Source: Halobacteriales archaeon SW_10_68_16 (lineage in GTDB: Archaea > Halobacteriota > Halobacteria > Halobacteriales > Haloarculaceae). Taken from it: DNA of 5,225 bases. The notes beneath the pieces are model-generated. The model made no database searches, was not told the DNA's origin, and worked only from the letters and a program-made list of their open reading frames with translations. A program made the translations under genes and the position numbers. Positions 1 to 5,032 of the stretch are shown here, one piece after another. Each line of letters begins with the position of its first letter. Positions within the stretch are counted from its first letter, which is position 1. The stretch covers positions 1-5,225 of the forward strand of contig PXSG01000038.1 in assembly GCA_003023485.1 (NCBI GenBank). Direction: 5' to 3'.

Positions 1-159
1 GGGGAGGCCGACCCGGCGGCCGTGGGTTTCGAGGGTCCCGTGGGCGCCTTCGCGCCAGTAGCGGTCGAAGTTGGGCGTGGACGCGGCCGCCACGGCATCG
101 CGGACGTCGTCGTCGGGATTGAGACCCCACCCGTCGAGGATGACGAGGCCGACCTTCAT
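1..159 (-). CDS. gpmI: 2,3-bisphosphoglycerate-independent phosphoglycerate mutase, N-terminal part
   Basis: Cytoplasmic glycolytic/gluconeogenic enzyme that interconverts 3- and 2-phosphoglycerate without a bisphosphoglycerate cofactor, using two Mn ions and a phosphoserine intermediate. Only 53 residues are in the window; the gene runs off the left edge. It opens MKVGLVILDGWGLNP, the alkaline-phosphatase-superfamily first strand plus the DGWG signature whose Asp (residue 9) is a metal ligand. It continues with STPNFDRYW (residues 27-35) and HGRRVGLP (46-53), which in the family directly precedes the GQMGNSEVGH segment carrying the nucleophilic Ser; that segment lies outside the window. The ATG at 159 is chosen because it places the first beta strand at the very N-terminus and no ribosome binding site argues for another. 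It lies 161 nt downstream of the S9 peptidase stop on the same strand, with TATA-like elements in the gap, so a promoter of its own is likely. The motif makes the identification firm. Confidence 0.93.
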   Translation of the reverse strand, partial: MKVGLVILDGWGLNPDDDVRDAVAAASTPNFDRYWREGAHGTLETHGRRVGLP

Positions 160-186
160 ACCCGCGGGACGCGGGGGCCACCTACG

Positions 187-193
187 ATACTTT
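187..193 (-). promoter_or_regulatory. candidate TATA element for gpmI (near-leaderless)
   Basis: On the minus strand this reads AAAGTAT, centred about 30 nt upstream of the gpmI ATG at 159. Haloarchaeal TATA boxes sit about 26 nt before the transcript start, so this would give a leader of only a few nt. The match is weak in a GC-rich background, and the element at 249-254 is a stronger sequence match. An 8-bp perfect palindrome CCCGCGGG (161-168) abuts the start codon on its upstream side. Confidence 0.3.
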
Positions 194-248
194 CGCTTCG
201 CGGACGCGTGCCGGAATCGTTGTCGAGAGTTCGGAGTTGCGGACTACC

Positions 249-254
249 ATAAAA
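249..254 (-). promoter_or_regulatory. candidate upstream TATA element for gpmI
   Basis: Minus strand TTTTAT, the most TATA-like hexamer between the S9 peptidase stop (321) and the gpmI start (159). It predicts a transcript start near 225 and a leader of about 65 nt. It supports gpmI being transcribed independently of the peptidase, but choosing between it and 187-193 needs 5'-end mapping. Confidence 0.35.
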
Positions 255-304
255 CCGTCAGCGGGTTCTTTTTCACTGGAACGACACCTGATTTTGACAC
301 ACAA

Positions 305-317
305 CCCCGATCCGGGG
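305..317 (-). terminator. small hairpin after the S9 peptidase stop
   Basis: A perfect 5-bp stem CCCCG/CGGGG with a 3-nt loop starts 3 nt beyond the peptidase stop codon. On the minus strand it is followed by the mildly T-rich TTGTGTGTC rather than a real oligo-T run. Archaeal termination depends mainly on oligo-T, so this is only a weak terminator candidate. Confidence 0.22.
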
Positions 318-320
318 CTG

Positions 321-2116
321 TTAGACGTGTTCCTTGAGGAACTCGACCACGCGCGAGTAGGCCTCGATGCGGTTCTCCAGTTTCGAGATGCCGTGACCCT
401 CGTCCTCGAAGATCAGTTTCTCGACGGGCACGCCCTGCTCGCGGGCCTGCTCGACGATCTGTTCGGCCTCTTCCAGGGGCACCCGGGGGTCGTTGGCCCC
501 GTGGAGGACGAACAGCGGTGCCTCGATGGACTCGATGTTGTTGATGGGGCTGATCCGCTCCAGGAGGTCCCGGTCCTCCGCCAGCGACCCGTACTCGGCC
601 TCCCGCAGTTGCCGTCGCCACGGGCCCGTGTTTTCGAGGAAGGTGACGAAGTTCGCGATGCCCACCGAGTCGATGCCCGCGGCCCACAGGTCGGGATACT
701 CGGTCAGTGCCGCAAGCACCATGAATCCCCCGTAGGAGCCGCCCTTCGCGACGATGCGGTCGGGGTCGATTGCCGGGTGGTCACAGAGCCACTCGACGGC
801 GGCCTCGATGTCCCGGACCGCGTCCATGCGCTTCTCGACGTCGTCGAGGTGGGTGTAGGCTGTGCCGTAGCCCGTGGACCCGCGGACGTTCGGCTCGAAG
901 ATCGCGTACCCCCTGATGGGCGGCGCTGACTCTCGGGCCCGCCGTGGATGTCGACGATGACCGGTGTCTCGCCGGCCTCGGCTCCCTCCGGAGCGGAGAA
1001 GAAGGCCGGAATCTCCCGCCCGTCGAAGGTTTCGTACCGGACCAGGTCCGGCGCGACGAACGACTCCGGGGGGACGCCTGCGGTCGAGGCGTGCGTCCAG
1101 CGGGTCGTGGCCGCCGGTGCGTCTCCCCCCTGTCCGGCTTCCTGGAGGGATTCGATGTCCACCACGTAGACGTTCGTGTTGGTCGTCCGCCCCGAGGCAG
1201 AGAGCGCGAACCGCCGTCCTTCCGGGCCGAAACTCACGCCGCCGGCGACGTCGCCGGGCAAGGCGGGCGAGGCGAACTCCTCGACTGTTAGCGCCCCGGC
1301 GAGGCGGCCGGCGGTCAGTTCGGTGTAGCCGTCGACGTTGCGCGAGTAGACGAGCAGGCCGGTCTCCTCGTCGAGGGCCACGCCGTCGACGTTCCAGTCC
1401 CCGCCCTCGCGGACCGTATCGAGTTGGCCGGTCTCGGCGTCGAGTCGTGCCAGGTAGAGCGTGTCCGACCCGTCGTCGGTGACGAGGTAGAGTGCCTCGC
1501 CCTCGGGTCCCCAGCCCGCGCTCAGGTAGCGGACGTCACCCTCGTGGGGCGTCAGGTGGGTCAGATCGCCGCGTTCGATATCGAGGACGTAGACGTCCTG
1601 GTCGAAACTCCAGTGGGCCTCCGTGACGACGAGTCGGGTGTCGTCGGGGCTCCAGCCGCCCACCGAGAGCCAGCCGTCGCCCTCGTAGACCCGGTCGGCC
1701 TCGTCGCCGGTCTCGTCCCGTCCCTGCACGTAGATGTCGAAGACGGCCTCGTCGCGGCGGTTCGACGCGAAGGCGAAGCGGTCGCCGTCGTGGCTCCAGC
1801 CGCCCCAGCGGTGTTTCGCCTCGGGGGTGGCGGTCAGGTCAGTGACGGTCCCGTCCGCGTCGAGGCGGTGGAACTGGATCCGCTCGTTGCCGCCCTCGTC
1901 CTTGCCGAAGACGAACTCCGGGCGCTCGGGCGCGGCGGTGACAAAGGAGACCGGTTCGTCGTAGAAGGTCCGCTGTTCGGGCCAGGCGCCCGGCTCCGAG
2001 AGGGTCCAGACCTGCGCGACGCCGGTCGTATCCAGCAGGAAGGCGACCGTGCCGTCGGCGGCGACGCTGGCGCCGTAGGCGCTCCGGATCGTCAGGTAGC
2101 GTTCGATGTCGACCAC
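321..2116 (-). pseudogene. S9 family serine peptidase (acylaminoacyl/prolyl oligopeptidase type), frameshifted
   Basis: Cytosolic alpha/beta-hydrolase peptidase of the DPP IV/acylaminoacyl-peptidase group, which cleaves short peptides. The N-terminal beta-propeller (codons 1 to about 360) has blade repeats such as GGWSHDGDRFAFAS and GGWSPDDTRLVV. The hydrolase domain starts near VIVDIHGGPE (oxyanion-hole HGG, 391-393). After codon 400 (917-919) the frame is lost: the sequence resumes two bases later, in another frame, at RGYAIFEPNVRGSTGYG and runs to the TAA at 321. About 12 family-typical residues are missing, so roughly 34 nt appear deleted. In the shifted part the nucleophile Ser of GGSYGG (735-737), Asp of GANDPRVP (489-491) and His of DEGHG (393-395) are intact. 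Unrepaired translation gives about 470 residues ending at 704, without the triad. The start is GTG 2116 (MVDIERYLTIRS), with a TATA-like element 27 nt ahead; ATG 2143 would add nine atypically basic residues. Intact length would be about 609. It could be a true pseudogene or an assembly error. Confidence 0.88.
914..915 (-). other. deletion/frameshift junction in the S9 peptidase
   Basis: The N-terminal frame is readable through CCA (919-917); the C-terminal frame is readable from AGG (914-912), encoding R-G-Y-A-I-F. Only TC separates them, where family members carry about 12 residues (roughly S-F-x-P-hydrophobic-x-Q-Y-hydrophobic-x-S). Restoring the frame needs an insertion of 3n+1 nt, about 34. 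The junction touches a run of five Cs on the plus strand (909-913). Confidence 0.8.
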
Positions 2117-2141
2117 TCGACGAGCATGGGCAGCCCGGCCC

Positions 2142-2145
2142 ATAA
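2142..2145 (-). promoter_or_regulatory. candidate TATA element for the S9 peptidase
   Basis: Minus strand GTTATGG, with TTAT centred about 27 nt upstream of the GTG at 2116. This is the spacing expected for a leaderless haloarchaeal transcript starting on that GTG. It overlaps the alternative ATG at 2143, so if it is the TATA box that ATG cannot be the start. The match is short and the call tentative. Confidence 0.3.
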
Positions 2146-2171
2146 CGGTGGCGAGCGGAAAGCCCCCACAG

Positions 2172-2177
2172 TTTTGA
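2172..2177 (+). promoter_or_regulatory. TATA element for the glycosyltransferase (leaderless-type)
   Basis: TTTTGA sits in an otherwise GC-rich divergent spacer, centred about 26 nt before the ATG at 2200. That is the classic distance for a haloarchaeal leaderless mRNA, and no Shine-Dalgarno sequence is present. Between it and the start lies a 5-bp dyad GGGTG-CC-CACCC (2182-2193), where a bound protein could block initiation; that role is speculative. Confidence 0.5.
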
Positions 2178-2199
2178 GAGCGGGTGCCCACCCCCCGGT

Positions 2200-3261
2200 A
2201 TGCGCGTCGCGTTCGTCGCCATGGAGACGACCAACCACCGCGAATCCGCGGGCATCCACCGCTTCGAGCGGGTGGCCCGCCAGCTCGCGGCGGTCGGTCA
2301 CGAGGTGGCGGTCTTCTGCTCGCGGTGGTGGAGCAGCGACCCCGACACGGTCGAACTCGACGGGGTCGAGTACCGCGGTATCGCCGACGCCAACGCCGTG
2401 GGGGAGTTCTGTCTGCGCCTCCCGTACGCGCTCTTCCAGTATGCCCCCGACGTCGTCCACACGCGTCCGGCCCCGCCGCCACAGGTCATCGCGGCCTCGG
2501 CCGGGGGCACCCTCGCGCGGGCACCACTCGCCCTGGAGTGGTTCGGCGACGAGGGACTGGACCCCGATGCCCGTGCCACCCGCATCGTCGCCCGCGAGCC
2601 ACAGATGGTCGTCACGCCGTCGGAACTCGTCCGCACGCGCGTCCGGGAACTGGGTGCGCTTGAGGCCGGCTCGCGGGTCATCGCCGAGGGCATCGACTTC
2701 GACGCGGTGGGGGAAGCGGACGTCGCCGACGGTGTCGACGTCGTCTATGCCCACCCGCTGGACGCGACGGCGAACATCGAGAGTCTGCTGCTCGGGCTGG
2801 CCGAGTTGCGTGACAAAGACTGGACCGCCACCATCGTGGGGGACGGCCCCGAGCGGCCCGACTACGAGCGCCAGGTCGCCGACCTCCGGATCGACGACCG
2901 CGTGACATTCGCGGGTGCCTGCGACCGCGAGCGCCGGCTGAGCATCTACCGTGGCGCGCACGTCTTCGTCCAGACGGCCTACCGCGAGTACTTCGCGACG
3001 GAACTGCTCTGGGCGCTGGCCTGTGGCTGTGTCGGCGTCGTCGAGTACCAGGCCGAGTCCAGCGCGCACGAACTCATCGAGAGCTACGAGCGCAGTTTCC
3101 GGGTCACCGATCCCCAGGGCATCGCGGAGGCCATCGTGAGCGCCGCGGAGTACGACCGCCTTGACGTCGACGACACCTGGAAATCCTACGACCACGACGC
3201 CGTCCGCGACCGGTACGTCGACACCTACGAGACGCTGCGCTCGGAGTTTACCTTTATCTGA
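2200..3261 (+). CDS. GT4-like glycosyltransferase (GT-B fold)
   Basis: A predicted nucleotide-sugar-dependent glycosyltransferase of 353 residues, soluble or membrane-peripheral, with no signal peptide or membrane segment. The N-terminal Rossmann domain starts MRVAFVAMETTNHRESAGIHR, with a second strand GHEVAVFCSRWW (33-44) and PDVVHTRPAPPPQV (83-96). The C-terminal donor-binding domain has the strand TATIVGDGPERPDYE (209-223), RVTFAGACDRERRLSIYRGA (234-253) and HVFVQTAYREYFATELLWALACG (254-276). In the usual EX7E motif the first Glu is E263, but the position eight residues later is W271 instead of Glu. From memory, this ELLWALACGCVGVVEYQ form recurs in a haloarchaeal family of similar length, so it looks like a family trait rather than damage. 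It diverges from the S9 peptidase and converges on purNH (6 nt between stops). No neighbouring glycan genes reveal its substrate; protein N-glycosylation, glycolipid or exopolysaccharide synthesis are all possible. Confidence 0.85.
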   Translation: MRVAFVAMETTNHRESAGIHRFERVARQLAAVGHEVAVFCSRWWSSDPDTVELDGVEYRGIADANAVGEFCLRLPYALFQYAPDVVHTRPAPPPQVIAASAGGTLARAPLALEWFGDEGLDPDARATRIVAREPQMVVTPSELVRTRVRELGALEAGSRVIAEGIDFDAVGEADVADGVDVVYAHPLDATANIESLLLGLAELRDKDWTATIVGDGPERPDYERQVADLRIDDRVTFAGACDRERRLSIYRGAHVFVQTAYREYFATELLWALACGCVGVVEYQAESSAHELIESYERSFRVTDPQGIAEAIVSAAEYDRLDVDDTWKSYDHDAVRDRYVDTYETLRSEFTFI

Positions 3262-3267
3262 CAGCAA

Positions 3268-4857
3268 TCAGTCGTGCCGGAAGCACCGCGTCCCGGTAAA
3301 TACCATCGCGACGTCGTGCTCGTCGGCGGCCGCGACGACTGCCTCGTCGTTTTGCGAGCCACCCGGCTGGATCACTGCCTCGACGCCGGCCGCCGCCGCT
3401 CGCTCGACCCCATCGGGGAACGGGAAGAACGCGTCGGAGGCCATGACCGATCCCTCGGCGTCCTTCCCTTCGGCGTGTTCCTCCGCTTTCATCGCCGCGA
3501 GGCGGACCGCGTCGACCCGCGAGACCTGTCCCATCCCGACGCCGACCGTCTCCGTCCCCGAGGCCAGCACGATGGCGTTTGACTTGACGTGCTTGACGAC
3601 CTGCCAGGCGAAACACAGCGACTCGATCTCCGCCTCGGTGGGTTCGCGTTCGGTGACGACTTCGAGGGCCGCTGGCTCCACGCGCTGGAAGTCCCGCTCC
3701 TGGACGAGTCGGCCGCCCACAAGTGGCTTCTCCGTCAGTCGCTCGGTGCGCTCGTCGAATCCCTGGCCGCTCTCCGCGCCGGCGACTTCCAGGACACGGA
3801 GGTTCTCCTTCCCACAGAGGATATCGAGTGCCACACTCGTATAGCCCGGCGCGACGACCACCTCCTTGAACGACTCGACGATGCGGTCGGCAGTACTCGC
3901 GTCACACGCGCGGTTCAGGGCGACGATACCGCCGAACGCGCTCATCGGGTCCGTCGTGAGGGCGCGCTCATAGGCGTCCGCGAGATGCTCGGCCGTCGCA
4001 CACCCCGCCGGGTTGGTGTGTTTGATGACCGCCGCGGCCGGCCGTTCGAACTCCTTGACGAGGTCCAGTGCTGCGTCGGCGTCGTTGTAGTTGTTGTACG
4101 ACAGTACCTTCGCACCCTCGTTGTGCTGGACGGCGTCGACGACGCTCGCCTCCTCGACCGTAGAGTCGCCGTAGAGTGCCGCCTCCTGGTGGGGGTTCTC
4201 TCCGTACCGGAGACTCGCCGTGCGGTCGGCGTTCGTCACGCGCCGCGCCGGGAACGTCCCCCCGTCGTCGCCCTCGACGTTGACAGTCCCTGCCTCGCGG
4301 TCGACCGTAACCGTTCCGTCGGCGAACCACCGGATTGCACGCGGGTAGGCGCGGAACTCCCCCTCGTAGACGGGAATCGGTTCCTGTGTGACGATCGGGC
4401 CGGCGTCGATCTCGCTCTCGACGACGTTTCCGTCCTCGTCCGTCGCGTCCGTCACGACGTGGACGGTACAGCCCGTCACCGACACCCCCGCCTCCAGGGC
4501 GTCACCCCAGGCGTCGGCCCCCGGGAACGCGGGCAACAGCGACGGGTGGACGTTGAGCGTCGTCGGGGCCGCGTCGAGGAACGTATCCGAGAGGATGCGC
4601 ATGTACCCGTCCAGACAGACGAGGTCGACGCCGTAGTTCGACAGCGCCTCCAGGATTCGTCGTTCGTGGGCGCGCCGCCCCTCGTCGCCGTCGCGAACGA
4701 CCGTCTCGGCCGGGATGTCGCGCTCGCGAGCGCCCGCGAGAACCGGCGCATCCGCCGTGTTCGTGATGACCACGGCGAGTTCGGCGTCGCCCGGTGTGCG
4801 GTCGGCGATGTTGAGCAGGTTCCGCCCGCGGTTCGAGGCCATGCCGGCGATGTGCAT
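3268..4857 (-). CDS. purNH: PurN-AICAR formyltransferase fusion (PurNH)
   Basis: A bifunctional cytoplasmic purine-synthesis enzyme of 529 residues combining the two 10-formyl-THF-dependent steps: GAR to formyl-GAR (PurN) and AICAR to FAICAR (transformylase half of PurH). The PurN domain (1 to about 190) has the phosphate-binding loop GMASNRGRNL (5-14), GYMRIL (84-89), catalytic LNVHPSLLP (N102, H104) and EIDAGP (D151). The AICAR transformylase domain (about 205-529) shows RYGENPHQ (217-224), NYNDADAA (256-263), the catalytic pair K279-H280 in IKHTNPAG, SAFGG (306-310) and the C-terminal TGTRCFRH. The MGS-like IMP cyclohydrolase domain of bacterial PurH is absent; archaea commonly use PurO for that step. 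ATG 4857 is chosen because it starts the first strand (MHIAGMASNRG); upstream GTG/TTG codons only add a basic tail. Odd point: between IPVYEG (161-166) and EFRAYP (167-172) the helix usual in PurN is missing (about 13 residues fewer than in E. coli PurN). Transformylase activity looks intact; PurN activity is less certain. Confidence 0.93.
   Translation of the reverse strand: MHIAGMASNRGRNLLNIADRTPGDAELAVVITNTADAPVLAGARERDIPAETVVRDGDEGRRAHERRILEALSNYGVDLVCLDGYMRILSDTFLDAAPTTLNVHPSLLPAFPGADAWGDALEAGVSVTGCTVHVVTDATDEDGNVVESEIDAGPIVTQEPIPVYEGEFRAYPRAIRWFADGTVTVDREAGTVNVEGDDGGTFPARRVTNADRTASLRYGENPHQEAALYGDSTVEEASVVDAVQHNEGAKVLSYNNYNDADAALDLVKEFERPAAAVIKHTNPAGCATAEHLADAYERALTTDPMSAFGGIVALNRACDASTADRIVESFKEVVVAPGYTSVALDILCGKENLRVLEVAGAESGQGFDERTERLTEKPLVGGRLVQERDFQRVEPAALEVVTEREPTEAEIESLCFAWQVVKHVKSNAIVLASGTETVGVGMGQVSRVDAVRLAAMKAEEHAEGKDAEGSVMASDAFFPFPDGVERAAAAGVEAVIQPGGSQNDEAVVAAADEHDVAMVFTGTRCFRHD
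4359..4368 (-). other. apparent in-frame deletion point in the PurN domain
   Basis: At codons 164-167 of PurNH (Y-E-G-E) the sequence passes directly from the strand after the catalytic Asp to the element equivalent to E. coli QEHAIYP. The intervening helix is gone. Recalled haloarchaeal homologs have YEG on both sides of that helix, so recombination between short TACGAGGG-like repeats would produce exactly this junction. The frame is kept. The junction contains five Gs on the coding strand. Confidence 0.6.
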
Positions 4858-4859
4858 GT

Positions 4860-4882
4860 GCGGGTGGCGGCGTGGCACCCGC
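4860..4882 (-). promoter_or_regulatory. hairpin 2 nt upstream of the purNH start
   Basis: A perfect 7-bp inverted repeat, GCGGGTG (4876-4882 read on the minus strand) and CACCCGC (4860-4866), with a 9-nt spacer; the 3' arm ends two nt before the ATG at 4857. If transcribed it would form a GC-rich stem beside the start codon; if transcription is leaderless it is instead a dyad between promoter and start, a possible repressor site. The minus strand CCTTTGC just upstream (about 28 nt from the ATG) could be a weak leaderless TATA. Confidence 0.4.
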
Positions 4883-4895
4883 AAAGGTGTTGTGG

Positions 4896-4912
4896 GTCCG
4901 CCCGAGGCGGAC
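4896..4912 (-). promoter_or_regulatory. perfect 7-bp stem with a 3-nt loop upstream of purNH
   Basis: GTCCGCC (4896-4902) and GGCGGAC (4906-4912) form a perfect dyad around CGA, flanked by GTGT (4887-4890) and ACAC (4919-4922) that can extend it with an internal loop. It lies in tandem with the dyad at 4860-4882, in the purNH leader if transcription starts near 4922, otherwise as a DNA site. No oligo-T run follows, so it is unlikely to be a terminator. Confidence 0.4.
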
Positions 4913-4940
4913 GTTTCGACACTCTATCCCCGATCTCTGG

Positions 4941-4954
4941 TTGGCTTAAACTAA
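4941..4954. promoter_or_regulatory. imperfect dyad in the purNH/dpsA spacer, possible metal-regulator site
   Basis: TTGGCTT/AAACTAA pairs at 5 of 7 positions. Read on the minus strand it is TTAGTTTAAGCCAA, loosely like the TTAGG...CCTAA operators of DtxR-family iron regulators, a family known to act in haloarchaea. Its place upstream of an iron-storage gene suits such a site, but the match is partial and the assignment is inference. It overlaps the candidate purNH TATA element at 4945-4950. Confidence 0.3.
4945..4950 (-). promoter_or_regulatory. candidate TATA element for purNH
   Basis: Minus strand TTTAAG, a good haloarchaeal TATA-like hexamer. It predicts a transcript start near 4922 and a leader of about 64 nt holding both GC-rich dyads (4896-4912 and 4860-4882). 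The alternative is a near-leaderless start driven by the weaker CCTTTGC around 4883-4888. Confidence 0.35.
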
Positions 4955-4968
4955 TATTGAGTTTTTTC

Positions 4969-4989
4969 TTCGAAAAAGATTTTTTCAAA
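4969..4989. promoter_or_regulatory. 21-bp A/T-tract palindrome just upstream of the dpsA TATA box
   Basis: TTCGAAAAA, spacer GAT, TTTTTCAAA: 9-bp arms with a single mismatch, ending 8 nt before the TATA box at 4998. It lies within a run of alternating T and A tracts (4961-4990) in GC-rich DNA, which would be intrinsically bent and nucleosome- or regulator-sensitive. Its position just upstream of the core promoter suits an activator or a redox/iron regulator; the binding protein is unknown. Confidence 0.4.
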
Positions 4990-4997
4990 ATGGGAAG

Positions 4998-5003
4998 TTT
5001 TAA
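4998..5003 (+). promoter_or_regulatory. TATA box for dpsA
   Basis: TTTTAA, preceded by GGGAAG (a possible BRE-like purine stretch). It is centred about 32 nt before the ATG at 5033, predicting a transcript start near 5027 and a leader of only about 6 nt. No Shine-Dalgarno sequence is present. Confidence 0.55.
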
Positions 5004-5032
5004 GGGTGTTCGGGGCGTATCGACGGATTGCA

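Noticed and set aside
903..919. Programmed ribosomal frameshifting in the S9 peptidase
   Set aside because: A shift alone cannot supply the roughly 12 missing residues, and no slippery site with a downstream stimulatory structure is evident.
237..929. A 230-codon plus-strand open frame
   Set aside because: It lies antisense to the peptidase C-terminal domain, which carries intact catalytic motifs on the other strand. Its DV/LD-rich sequence is the usual shadow of acidic haloarchaeal genes.
2117..2482. N-terminal extension of the S9 peptidase frame up to 2482
   Set aside because: This part runs antisense through the glycosyltransferase and its promoter and encodes an Arg-rich, low-complexity stretch. 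Homology-like sequence begins at VDIERYLTIRS, so the start is 2116 or at most 2143.
1424..2905. A 493-codon plus-strand open frame spanning the peptidase 5' part and the glycosyltransferase
   Set aside because: It is antisense to the S9 peptidase and then out of frame within the glycosyltransferase. The composition is Arg/Ser/Pro-rich with no recognisable domain. Long spurious frames are normal at this G+C.
2092..3267. A 391-codon minus-strand open frame opposite the glycosyltransferase
   Set aside because: It is a mirror of the glycosyltransferase coding frame, low in family-like motifs, while the sense frame shows a clear GT-B protein with its own promoter.
4858..4884. TTG (4884) or GTG (4878) as the purNH start
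   Set aside because: They add only a basic tail (RVPRRHPH) before the first PurN beta strand and run through the GC-rich dyad. ATG 4857 begins exactly at the strand.
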